A stretch of 41,314 nt of DNA from CAYZEE01 sp964477485 (GTDB lineage Bacteria > Patescibacteriota > Microgenomatia > Levybacterales > UBA12049): contig CAYZEE010000004.1 of the NCBI GenBank assembly GCA_964477485.1, positions 1-41,314 of the forward strand, in the 5' to 3' direction. The notes under the pieces are model-generated. The model did no database searches. It had not been told where the DNA came from and worked only from the letters and a program-made list of their open reading frames with translations. The position numbers and the translations under genes are program-made. Below, piece after piece: positions 22,286 to 30,139 of the stretch; positions within the stretch are counted from its first letter, which is position 1; every line of letters starts with the position of its first letter.

Positions 22286-22581
22286 TGAGTTTTAATTTCT
22301 TCTATTTTTTTCCTCTTTTGAAATTCTGCGTTAAAGAAAATAGCATGAGCCCATTTCTGAAGACCAGAGACCGAGTCCTTGTTATTCGATTTTTAAAACC
22401 AAAAATCGGAGATGTTGTAGTTTTTAAATTTAACAAGAGATACTACATAAAACGTGTCGCGCAGATAAAAGACAATGAATATTTCGTAACAGGAGATAAT
22501 AAAAAAGAAAGTGTTGACAGCAGGAGGTTTGGGTGGATTGATAAAAAAGATATAATTGGAAAGGTAATTTATAAGATTTAA
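22285..22581 (+). CDS. sodX: S26-family peptidase, nickel SOD maturation protease
   Basis: 98 residues, starting at GTG 22285 inside the stop of sodN. The S26 signal peptidase core is present: N-S-M-S-P (Ser20, nucleophile), R-D-R-V-L-V, G-D-V-V-V-F, Y-Y-I-K-R-V (Lys56, general base), and T-G-D-N-K-K-E-S-x-D-S-R at the end. The short length and the place next to sodN are as in other sodN-sodX pairs, where it cuts the propeptide to expose the Ni-binding His. A hydrophobic N-terminal stretch (3-14) may anchor it loosely. Confidence 0.9.
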   Translation: MSFNFFYFFPLLKFCVKENSMSPFLKTRDRVLVIRFLKPKIGDVVVFKFNKRYYIKRVAQIKDNEYFVTGDNKKESVDSRRFGWIDKKDIIGKVIYKI

Positions 22582-22604
22582 GAATTAAAAGGATTGCTAA
22601 ATTT

Positions 22605-23150
22605 TTGTATTACTTAATTATTAACGTGGGTTTTATTATTTTAAATTTAATATTGGTACTGATAATAATTTTTCTTCTTGTAATTTTGTCCTGGGTTTGG
22701 CCGCCTGATAGTCCTTGGAGCCCCTGGTGGAAAACAGATAAAAACGTTGCGAGGAAAATCTGTGAATTAGCAAATATAAAATCTTCAGATATCGTTTATG
22801 AATTGGGCTCTGGTAATGGAACATTTCTGATAACAGCAGCGAAAGAATTTCGAGCAAAAGGGGTTGGAATTGAAATTGACCCATTAAGATTTCTTACATC
22901 TACTATAGTAATACATATCATCGGAATGAAGAATAAAGTGGTTATCAAGAGAAGGAATTTTTTTGATGAGGATCTGTCCAGAGCAACAATTATTTATGTT
23001 TATCTTGTTCCAAAAGCTCTAAATTTACTTCTGCCAAAATTTAAAAAAGAGCTTAAAAAAGGAACGAAGATTATAAGTTATAAATACGAAATAAATCTGC
23101 CGGTTGTTAAAAAAGATCTTAAAAACAAATTATTTCTCTACGAAATTTAG
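22605..23150 (+). CDS. Membrane-anchored class I SAM-dependent methyltransferase
   Basis: 181 residues. An N-terminal membrane span (about 4-30) precedes a Rossmann methyltransferase fold with motif I E-L-G-S-G-N-G-T-F (66-74), G-I-E-I-D-P-L (motif II acidic residue) and a Y-V-Y-L-V-P strand (motif IV region). Target unknown. Starts at TTG 22605 after AAAAGG; 23 bases after the peptidase gene, so probably in the sodN operon, which raises the question whether it acts in the same oxidative stress response or merely shares the transcript. Confidence 0.75.
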   Translation: MYYLIINVGFIILNLILVLIIIFLLVILSWVWPPDSPWSPWWKTDKNVARKICELANIKSSDIVYELGSGNGTFLITAAKEFRAKGVGIEIDPLRFLTSTIVIHIIGMKNKVVIKRRNFFDEDLSRATIIYVYLVPKALNLLLPKFKKELKKGTKIISYKYEINLPVVKKDLKNKLFLYEI

Positions 23151-23160
23151 AGAAGGAAGT

Positions 23161-24114
23161 TCATCTTAAAAGTTTCCATCTAATTTTATCCGCGAGTTTG
23201 TAGAGTTGATATAAAACCGGATTTATTACGAGATCATAACTGCCTACAAATTCCACGAGTTTTGCCCCATAACCTTGCTTAAATTTATGAAATCCGTACC
23301 ACGGGTTTTTTGGGTCAGGGTTTGGGTCAAGCGCCCCCCACATATCGAATTTTTTAAGCCCCAATTTTTTGCCAAATCGAACTACCTCCCACATCATGAG
23401 ATTTGAAGCCATAGTTTCCCGGTGCTTATTACTTGATGCGCCATAAGGATAATAGAGAGTATCTTTGAAGATAAACAATATCCATGCAACCAGAGTTTTA
23501 TTTTTATATTTTGCCAAAAATAAGCGCGCTGTTAAACGATTTGAGCCATGAGATAAGGGAATTCCAAGTTCCTGCCACATTTTTTTGTGATAATCGGGGG
23601 CATGCGCATAGAAATTTTGTCTTTTGGTTGTTTCCTTGGTAAGTTTTAAATATTCCCTAAAAGCTTTATCGGAATTATCCTCAATAATTTTAACTCCGTG
23701 TTTCTGGGCAACTTTTATGTTGTATCTGGTTTTCGGATGCATGTTTTTCAAAAGCTCATCTTCTGATTTTGTTAAATCCAAGACGAAGGTATATTTTGTA
23801 AATAGTGGATGAGCAGCAGGAATCAAATTGAGAATTGAGAATTGAGAGTTGAAAGTTTGGATATTTGGCTCAAGTTGAATAAAGATACATTTTTCCTTCT
23901 TGCCTATTTCCGTGAGCTTGGAAATTAACTTTTTATCCGGCAAATTGCCTTTTGGCAGATATCCTATGTTCCATGGCATATGCGGAATTTGATGGATTGT
24001 CATTTGAAATCCTTCCTCTCTTATTACCCTAATGCCTGTCTTTTTTCTGAATTCTCCCCATTCCCATGACTGAAGAGGATGGTTGACTTTTTTATTAAAG
24101 CCAATGGAGTTCAT
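23161..24114 (-). CDS. FemAB/FemX-like peptidoglycan bridge aminoacyltransferase
   Basis: 317 residues. Two GNAT-like halves are visible: the family's L-Q-S-W-E-W-G-E-F-R-K start (14-24), K-T-R-Y-N-I-K-V-A-Q-K-H-G-V in the first domain, and G-A-S-S-N-K-H-R-E-T-M-A-S-N-L-M-M-W-E-V plus F-D-M-W-G-A-L-D-P in the second. Members use aminoacyl-tRNA to add amino acids to the peptidoglycan stem peptide. A heptanucleotide array (23826-23853) encodes a loop of about ten residues near residue 90. The start overlaps the stop of the uvrD/pcrA-like gene by 4 bases. Confidence 0.85.
   Translation of the reverse strand: MNSIGFNKKVNHPLQSWEWGEFRKKTGIRVIREEGFQMTIHQIPHMPWNIGYLPKGNLPDKKLISKLTEIGKKEKCIFIQLEPNIQTFNSQFSILNLIPAAHPLFTKYTFVLDLTKSEDELLKNMHPKTRYNIKVAQKHGVKIIEDNSDKAFREYLKLTKETTKRQNFYAHAPDYHKKMWQELGIPLSHGSNRLTARLFLAKYKNKTLVAWILFIFKDTLYYPYGASSNKHRETMASNLMMWEVVRFGKKLGLKKFDMWGALDPNPDPKNPWYGFHKFKQGYGAKLVEFVGSYDLVINPVLYQLYKLADKIRWKLLR
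23826..23853. repeat. Heptanucleotide array (AATTGAG type, 4 units)
   Basis: Three perfect AATTGAG units and one variant (AGTTGAA), 28 bp, inside the FemAB-like coding region and in frame. Confidence 0.8.
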
Positions 24115-25952
24115 AAATATTCTGTTTCGCCTTTCTCCAAAATGTGCACATTATTTGACAATATATTTTCCGGGAGCTCCAAAACGAACCTTGAAACGAT
24201 ATTTGATGTTCTTTGACCAAAGAACAACCTCTTGCGGGCAAATGTTAGATAAAGCCTATGACGGGCGCGCGTCATGCCAACATAGCAAAGTCTTCTTTCC
24301 TCTTCAAGTTCATTTTTGTCCATAAGACTTCTTGAATGCGGGAAAAGGCCTTCTTCCATGCCTATTATAAAAACCACAGAGAACTCTAATCCTTTTGCTG
24401 CATGAAGAGTCATAAGATTTACGGCATTCTTTTTTTCGCCGTCTTTTTTTGGATGATCGGGCATGTATTCTTGCTCGACCAGAGCGACATTCTCAAGAAA
24501 AGTTGTTAAATTTGGAAATTCAATAGCAACACTGCGCAGTTCCTTGATGTTTTCAAGTCTCTGCCTATCTTCCTCATCTTTTTCATCATACAAAGATAAA
24601 TAGTCAGAACCGGCAATCGCGTTGTCTAGCACTTCAATAGTTGATAAATTTTCTAATTCTTTTGCGTGTTCTTCTTGAAATGTTTGAAATTTTTTAAATC
24701 TCGTCTTTCCCAGTTTTTCAATTCTTTTAAGAGATATCGTATCTTTTGGGTTCGACAAAAGTTTAAGATACGCAAGAATATCCTTAATTTCTTTCCTTTC
24801 ATAGAATCTTGTACCTCCAATTAAAACATAGGGGATGTCAAGATGAATAAAAACTTCCTCAATCGCACGGGACTGAGCGTTTGTTCTATATAAAACCGCA
24901 AAGTCAGAGTATTTAAGTTTTGGGTTTTCATATTTGATATCTGTAATTCTATTTGCGATAAATTCTCCTTCGTTATGTTCATTGTTTGCTTCATAAAGCT
25001 GTATTTCCTCACCCTGTTCATTATCTGTCCAGAGCTTAAGCACTGGATGAGAAGTGTTTTTTGAGATGACAGATGATGCAGCATCCAGGATTTTTTGGGT
25101 CGAGCGATAATTTTGAGAAAGAGAAAATGTTTTTGTATTTTTGAAATCTTCTTTAAATTTTGTCAGGTTTCTATAATCAGCGCCCCGCCAGCTATAAATG
25201 CTTTGAGAAAAATCTCCTACTACGCATATGTTCTGTCGGAGTTCGCCTAACATTTTCGTTAGTACGTATTGCGCATGGTTTGTGTCTTGATACTCATCAA
25301 CTAAAATATACTTAAATTTATTTTGGTATTTCTTAAGAATTTTTTCATTTTTTTCAAAAAGATAGATTGTTTTCAAAATCAGATCATCGAAATCCAAGGC
25401 GCTATTCTCTTTCAGAATTTTTTGATACAAAGAGTAAATTCCAGCAACAGTTTCTTGAAAATACCCCCTGGCATATTTAGGATATTGCCCTTCTGTTATC
25501 AGTTCATTTTTTGCTGAAGATATGGTCGTTAATATTGAGGAAGGTTTGAAATCCCTGTTTGAGATATTAAGATTTTTCATTGCCTCCCTGACTGCTTCTA
25601 TTTGGTCTTCATCATCATAAATTAAGAAATTTCTGGGAATACCTATATTTTCTCCGTCTATTCTAAGTATTTTTGCACAAAGAGAATGGAAAGTTGCGAT
25701 AGTGGGCCGGTGGGAGGGAAGAATAAATTTATTTATTCTTTCTTTCATTTCATTTGCTGCTTTATTCGTAAAAGTTATCATTAAAATATTTTCGGTATCT
25801 ATACCCATTCCATTTATTAAATATATAACTTTGTATGTTAAAACTCTTGTTTTTCCGCTACCTGCTCCCGCTAAAATTATCATTGGGCCTTCGGTTTGAA
25901 TCACAGCCTTCTGTTGCTCTTGATTTAAGTCCTTGAAAAAATCTTTGTCCAT
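24111..25952 (-). CDS. pcrA: UvrD/PcrA-type superfamily 1 DNA helicase
   Basis: 613 residues, shorter than the usual 700-plus because the C-terminal tail is missing. Motifs: Q motif L-N-Q-E-Q-Q (9-14), Walker A G-A-G-S-G-K-T (29-35), motif Ia F-T-N-K-A-A, motif II D-E-Y-Q-D-T (about 217), motif III G-D-F-S-Q-S-I-Y-S-W-R-G-A, motif IV Q-N-Y-R-S, motif V L-M-T-L-H-A-A-K-G-L-E-F, and motif VI Y-V-G-M-T-R-A-R. It is an ATP-driven 3'-5' helicase for repair and replication restart. Likely co-transcribed with the FemAB-like gene. Confidence 0.93.
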   Translation of the reverse strand: MDKDFFKDLNQEQQKAVIQTEGPMIILAGAGSGKTRVLTYKVIYLINGMGIDTENILMITFTNKAANEMKERINKFILPSHRPTIATFHSLCAKILRIDGENIGIPRNFLIYDDEDQIEAVREAMKNLNISNRDFKPSSILTTISSAKNELITEGQYPKYARGYFQETVAGIYSLYQKILKENSALDFDDLILKTIYLFEKNEKILKKYQNKFKYILVDEYQDTNHAQYVLTKMLGELRQNICVVGDFSQSIYSWRGADYRNLTKFKEDFKNTKTFSLSQNYRSTQKILDAASSVISKNTSHPVLKLWTDNEQGEEIQLYEANNEHNEGEFIANRITDIKYENPKLKYSDFAVLYRTNAQSRAIEEVFIHLDIPYVLIGGTRFYERKEIKDILAYLKLLSNPKDTISLKRIEKLGKTRFKKFQTFQEEHAKELENLSTIEVLDNAIAGSDYLSLYDEKDEEDRQRLENIKELRSVAIEFPNLTTFLENVALVEQEYMPDHPKKDGEKKNAVNLMTLHAAKGLEFSVVFIIGMEEGLFPHSRSLMDKNELEEERRLCYVGMTRARHRLYLTFARKRLFFGQRTSNIVSRFVLELPENILSNNVHILEKGETEYL

Positions 25953-26006
25953 GCTTTATAATAAGTAAACTGCTTTGTCATTGTAGCATACGCTTTTGTT
26001 AAACGC

Positions 26007-26711
26007 ATGAAATTTTTTTTTATAATTGCTAACTGGAAATCAAATAAAACAATTGATGAAACCGAAAAATGGCTCCATGAATTTCATGAAAAATTAATTT
26101 CCCAAAACTTAGATTTATCAAATAAAGAAATAATAATTTGTCCTTCCTACATCCTTTTTGAACACGCGCATTATTGTTCAAAAAATCTAAACCTTCCCGT
26201 AAAATTCGGAGCCCAAAATATTTCGCCTTTTGAAGAAGGAGCGTATACGGGTGAAGTTAACGGCAGACAAGTCAAGGAGTTTGCGGAATACGTTATAATT
26301 GGTCATTCCGAAAGAAGGAATAATTTTTCGGAGAATGAAGAGAGGATATTTAAAAAAATGGAAATGGTTCAAAACTATAACTTAAACCCAATATTATGTA
26401 TATCGAAACTAAATCAAATTCAAAATTCAAAATTCAAAATTCAAAATTACAATTCAAAAATCAAAAGTCTAGTCATAGCTTATGAGCCGCTGTTTGCAAT
26501 CGGGTCGGGAAAGCCGGATACGCCACAGAATGCAGAAGAGATGGCTCAAAATATCAAAAAAGAGTTGGGAAGTTCATCTGTTTTGTATGGAGGAAGTGTA
26601 ACTTCCGGAAATGTTAATGGCTTTACAAAAATGCCAAACATAGATGGAGTCCTGGTTGGAGGAGCAAGTCTTGATCCTCTGGAATTTTTAGAGATAATAA
26701 AAAATGCGTAA
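26007..26711 (+). CDS. tpiA: Triosephosphate isomerase
   Basis: 234 residues, slightly short. Catalytic residues: N-W-K (Asn9, Lys11), G-H-S-E-R-R (electrophile His100), and A-Y-E-P-L-F-A-I-G-S-G (base Glu160), plus the phosphate-binding Y-G-G-S-V and D-G-V-L-V-G-G-A-S. It interconverts dihydroxyacetone phosphate and glyceraldehyde 3-phosphate in glycolysis. Between strands 5 and 6 the normal helix is replaced by a Gln/Asn/Lys-rich stretch encoded by a heptanucleotide array (26415-26464), and the usual C-[IV]-G-E after strand 5 reads C-I-S-K. Overlaps the LCP gene by 8 bases. Confidence 0.93.
   Translation: MKFFFIIANWKSNKTIDETEKWLHEFHEKLISQNLDLSNKEIIICPSYILFEHAHYCSKNLNLPVKFGAQNISPFEEGAYTGEVNGRQVKEFAEYVIIGHSERRNNFSENEERIFKKMEMVQNYNLNPILCISKLNQIQNSKFKIQNYNSKIKSLVIAYEPLFAIGSGKPDTPQNAEEMAQNIKKELGSSSVLYGGSVTSGNVNGFTKMPNIDGVLVGGASLDPLEFLEIIKNA
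26421..26448. repeat. Heptanucleotide array (CAAAATT, 4 perfect units)
   Basis: Four perfect CAAAATT units with partial units on both sides (26415-26464), inside tpiA and in frame; encodes a Q-N-S-K-F-K-I peptide period. Confidence 0.9.
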
Positions 26712-27795
26712 AAAAAAGCCCTTTATAATTTTGGTTATTGTTGTTGTGGTCTTAGCGGTGTTTATTCTAAGAACCGCAAAGTTTTACCCATTTTTATTTC
26801 AGTTTATTTTTAACCACAATATCGAACTTAAGAAAAGCGATGACAATATAAACATTCTTTTGTTAGGAATTGGTGGCGGAAATCATGATGGCCCAAATTT
26901 AAGCGATAGCATGATTTTTGCAAGCATAAATTTAAACAAGAATAAAGTAACTTTAATTTCCATTCCAAGAGATCTTTGGATTTCTGATATAAATCAAAAA
27001 ATAAATGCCGCATATGCGATAGGACAGGAGAAAAGAGCAGGAGGAGGTCTGGTTCTAGCAGAAGCAGTGGTCAGCAAAGTAGTTGGGCAGCCGGTTGATT
27101 ATGGAGTTCGTATCGATTTTAGTGGATTCGTCAAGGCTGTTGATGAAGTGGGAGGCTTGGACATAACCGTTGACAGGAGTTTCATAGACTATAAGTATCC
27201 AATAGAAGGAAAAGAGGATGATTCCTGTGGTCACACGGTTGAAGAACTTAAGGCTCTTGCAACAGCGTCTTCTCAACTACAAGCTTTTCCCTGTAGATAT
27301 ATGACTGTCAGTTTTAACAAAGGGCTCCAGCATATGGATGGAAAAACAGCTTTGGAATTTGTAAGATCACGCCATGCTCTTGGACAGGAGGGGACAGACT
27401 TTGCCAGAAGCCAAAGGCAGGAAAAAGTGATAAAAGCTTTTAAAGACAAAATAATTTCTCCTCAGACGCTTTTGGATCCGGGTAAGATACTAAATCTTTA
27501 TAATATTGTAAAAAATAGCATAGATACGGATATAAAAAGTGATGAGTTTGATGATTTTATAAGGCTTGGAGAAAAAATGAAAAATGCCAAGATTCAAACA
27601 ACCGTTATAGACATAGGAGACGAGGAGACTAAAAGACCGGGACTTTTGGTTAATCCTCCGATATCAGAAGCGACCGATTATGAATGGATTCTTGTGCCTC
27701 GCGTTGGTAATGGAAATTTTTCAGAAATACATAAATATGTTGCGTGTGAGATAAAAACAGGAGATTGCAAAGTCCCTAGAGAACCTGCGAAGTAA
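26704..27795 (+). CDS. LytR-CpsA-Psr (LCP) family protein
   Basis: 363 residues. One N-terminal membrane span (6-23) and an extracellular LCP domain: N-I-L-L-L-G-I-G-G, S-D-S-M-I-F-A-S-I, S-I-P-R-D-L-W-I with the conserved Arg, K-I-N-A-A-Y, D-Y-G-V-R-I-D-F-S-G-F, and L-E-F-V-R-S-R-H followed by R-S-Q-R-Q. The family transfers glycopolymers from undecaprenyl carriers to peptidoglycan. It overlaps tpiA by 8 bases and its end overlaps the convergent DUF2298 gene by 20 bases. Two Cys pairs in the outer domain (near 180-200 and 350) could form disulfides. Confidence 0.9.
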   Translation: MRKKKPFIILVIVVVVLAVFILRTAKFYPFLFQFIFNHNIELKKSDDNINILLLGIGGGNHDGPNLSDSMIFASINLNKNKVTLISIPRDLWISDINQKINAAYAIGQEKRAGGGLVLAEAVVSKVVGQPVDYGVRIDFSGFVKAVDEVGGLDITVDRSFIDYKYPIEGKEDDSCGHTVEELKALATASSQLQAFPCRYMTVSFNKGLQHMDGKTALEFVRSRHALGQEGTDFARSQRQEKVIKAFKDKIISPQTLLDPGKILNLYNIVKNSIDTDIKSDEFDDFIRLGEKMKNAKIQTTVIDIGDEETKRPGLLVNPPISEATDYEWILVPRVGNGNFSEIHKYVACEIKTGDCKVPREPAK

Positions 27796-30118
27796 TTTTA
27801 TAAATCTTGGTTATTCCGTTCTGGTAAACAACTTTGCCAAGTTTTTGGAATTTTGCCTCGTCAAGATTGGGATATTTTTGATATTCCAAGTCACCAATAA
27901 ATACATAGGCAATCCTATACTTATCTATTAATTGTTGGGCGATATTGATGTCAGTCGTTTCATACAAAGTTTTTGCTTCATTAATTCGCGGTGCGGGAAC
28001 ATCATAACTTCCACGCCACAACCATTCATGGACTGTCCATCCGAGAACTGTTGGTAGTCCGGTGTTTGCAGATACTCTCGCATAATCTGTATAAGAATCC
28101 CCTTGCGCCTCAAGAATTACCGGCTGTCCTTTTATATCTTTATTTATCCATAAAATCGCCTGATAGTCAGTAGGATAAAGATTCTTAAGATATTTTATTC
28201 CATCAAGACCGTAGTTTATTTTAAAGTTATTATAGTAGGAAGGAATAGCAAAAAAAGGATAAATGCTTACTATGAATAATACTATTATGCCTAAAGTCCA
28301 ATAAACCAATTTCCAAAATGATGGTTTGAAATTCGATATTAACTTGATAATGATATAGCCTGATGAAATCGATAGCATAATAAAAGCCTGATATACAAGT
28401 TTAAACATCGTATTGGCCCGGTAATAAGTGGGATAAATGTCTTTGACGTAAACAAATTCGGGGATAATTATAAGTATTGTTGAGAGTATTATAAGAAGAA
28501 GAACAAAAATGTCGCTTGGTGATAAAATTTCAAAATCAAAATTCCAGATTCCAAATAAATTCCAATATCTAATTTTTGAATTTTGAGATTTGGAGCTTTG
28601 GGACTGTTTGTGATTTGTGATTTGTGATTTGTGATCCTCTTTTTTAATCAGGGGAATTAAAAAAGGTATTACCCAGAAATAAAAAAATCCATAAAGGATG
28701 AAAAGTTGCCAAAGAGGAGATCTGTCACAATGATTTGGTTCAAAAAGAAACGGGCCAATTTTCCCTATATTGGTTAAAAAGGTTGGCGCGCAGATTATGC
28801 CTATTCCTGAAACAAAAGGCTTGAAGTACAAATTGAAAGGAAGGGCAAAGATTATAAATCCTAGTCCTAGGATAATTAAATAACTAAACCAGTTAAGAAT
28901 TTTCAATTTTAAATTTTCAATTTCTTCAAGATTAGAAATAGGCCTAAGAAAAATCAAAACTAGAAATACAAGAGCCGCTAGTAGAAAATAAATTAGAGCG
29001 TCCCATGCATTGGTCATGTACATCACCGCTAATAAGAAACTTATTAGCGGTAAATTCCAAATTCCAAATTCCAAATTCCAAATAAAGTTTAAATGATTAA
29101 AATTCAAAAAACCCAAACTTTTTGAATATTTTAATTTTGAATTTATTTGTGATTTGTGATTTGTGATCTGTGATTTTAACACCAGTGACAAAAGAATAGC
29201 TATCATTAGCAGTACAAATGGTATATCCAACACGTGACCGTGCAAGTCGGAAACGACAAAAGAATAAATCGGAAACTCGTGAATAGTATGATAAATAAAT
29301 CGGGTGGCGTTTGGGTACCAATAGGAGTTTGGGAAACTCATTGGAGAAAAAGGGAGTTGCCAAAAAGGGACAGGACTGTCGTTTTGGTAGGGCTTGAAAA
29401 AAGTGTAAATTGTATGTAAGTTTCCGGCAAAAGTGACCAAAAAGGCAGTCAGAAGGCCTCCAGTTATTAACTTGAAATTTGAAATTTGAAATTTGAAATT
29501 TTTAAGGAGGTTTGCTCCGATTGAGAAGGAAGCCGTGAAAGTAAAGGCAAAAATGGTTGCCACCATTAAATTAAAAGTTATGTTTGAGGGAATATCGGAA
29601 AGTTTGGTTAAAACAGCAGTAACTAAATGTCCGAAATAATAATAGTTAATCGGAAATGGAGTAAACCACATGTCGCGGGGCGGAAAATATTTGGATCTTA
29701 AGATTGAATTGACAAAGCCGAAATCCATGAATTTTTCAAGTCCATGTATGTCAGGTGCGTGTGCCCTTACATAAGACCAGAAGAAAAGAGCAATAAAAAA
29801 AATTATTTCCTCAAGAAGAAAAACTGTGAGGGTTCCCTTATTAAGTTGTTTAATTGTTGATCTTAGATCCTTTCCGGCAATCAACAGATTTATGACAACA
29901 GATAAGAGAAGAACGCCGATAATGGTTACCGGTGTGAAAGGAAACAAATGAAGAACTCCTAAAAGAAAAATAACATATGAGATTATTGCCAGCCCCAAAA
30001 TCTTGGTAAAAATATACCCCAGGTCAAAAAAATTTGAGAAGATTCTTATCGTTAAGGGTAGAAAAACTACTCCAATGATAAAAATCGTAAACCACCAAAT
30101 TAGAATATCTTGGTACAT
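27776..30118 (-). CDS. DUF2298 (Chlor_Arch_YYY) multi-pass membrane protein, repeat-rich
   Basis: 780 residues with over a dozen membrane helices. The family is recognised by the W-W start with G-Y near residue 34, A-H-A-P-D-I-H-G-L-E-K-F-M-D-F-G-F-V near 118, and F-P-I-N-Y-Y-Y-F-G-H-L. It resembles GT-C membrane glycosyltransferases; substrate unknown. At least seven heptanucleotide arrays lie in its loops, encoding N-H-K-S-Q-I-T and G-I-W-N-L-E-F style stretches that are probably absent from relatives, yet the frame is open throughout. Downstream member of a minus-strand run; preceded 21 bases upstream by another GT-C-like gene. Confidence 0.8.
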   Translation of the reverse strand: MYQDILIWWFTIFIIGVVFLPLTIRIFSNFFDLGYIFTKILGLAIISYVIFLLGVLHLFPFTPVTIIGVLLLSVVINLLIAGKDLRSTIKQLNKGTLTVFLLEEIIFFIALFFWSYVRAHAPDIHGLEKFMDFGFVNSILRSKYFPPRDMWFTPFPINYYYFGHLVTAVLTKLSDIPSNITFNLMVATIFAFTFTASFSIGANLLKNFKFQISNFKLITGGLLTAFLVTFAGNLHTIYTFFKPYQNDSPVPFWQLPFSPMSFPNSYWYPNATRFIYHTIHEFPIYSFVVSDLHGHVLDIPFVLLMIAILLSLVLKSQITNHKSQINSKLKYSKSLGFLNFNHLNFIWNLEFGIWNLPLISFLLAVMYMTNAWDALIYFLLAALVFLVLIFLRPISNLEEIENLKLKILNWFSYLIILGLGFIIFALPFNLYFKPFVSGIGIICAPTFLTNIGKIGPFLFEPNHCDRSPLWQLFILYGFFYFWVIPFLIPLIKKEDHKSQITNHKQSQSSKSQNSKIRYWNLFGIWNFDFEILSPSDIFVLLLIILSTILIIIPEFVYVKDIYPTYYRANTMFKLVYQAFIMLSISSGYIIIKLISNFKPSFWKLVYWTLGIIVLFIVSIYPFFAIPSYYNNFKINYGLDGIKYLKNLYPTDYQAILWINKDIKGQPVILEAQGDSYTDYARVSANTGLPTVLGWTVHEWLWRGSYDVPAPRINEAKTLYETTDINIAQQLIDKYRIAYVFIGDLEYQKYPNLDEAKFQKLGKVVYQNGITKIYKITSQVL
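28525..28552. repeat. Heptanucleotide array, degenerate (AAATTCC-like)
   Basis: Units AAATTTC, AAAATCA, AAATTCC, AGATTCC in register, 28 bp, in the DUF2298 gene. Confidence 0.55.
28573..28600. repeat. Heptanucleotide array, degenerate (TTTTTGA-like)
   Basis: Units TTTTTGA, ATTTTGA, GATTTGG, AGCTTTG in register, six bases before the next array. Confidence 0.45.
28607..28634. repeat. Heptanucleotide array (TTTGTGA, 4 perfect units)
   Basis: Four perfect units in frame in the DUF2298 gene; on the coding strand it reads as N-H-K-S-Q-I-T. Confidence 0.9.
28898..28925. repeat. Heptanucleotide array (AATTTTC, 4 units)
   Basis: Units AATTTTC, AATTTTA, AATTTTC, AATTTCT, in frame in the DUF2298 gene. 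Confidence 0.7.
29052..29079. repeat. Heptanucleotide array (AAATTCC, 4 perfect units)
   Basis: Four perfect units in the DUF2298 gene; coding strand reads G-I-W-N-L-E-F. Confidence 0.9.
29146..29173. repeat. Heptanucleotide array (TTTGTGA, 4 units)
   Basis: Three perfect TTTGTGA units and TCTGTGA; same unit as the array at 28607, 540 bp away in the same gene. Confidence 0.9.
29474..29501. repeat. Heptanucleotide array (GAAATTT, 4 perfect units)
   Basis: Four perfect units in the DUF2298 gene; coding strand reads F-K-F-Q-I-S-N. Confidence 0.9.
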
Positions 30119-30139
30119 AATATTAATGTTTATGCGATA

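Noticed and set aside
26415..29501. Heptanucleotide arrays as CRISPR or as regulatory direct repeats
   Set aside because: Units are 7 bases with no spacers, lie inside coding genes and have different words; they do not fit CRISPR or iteron structure.
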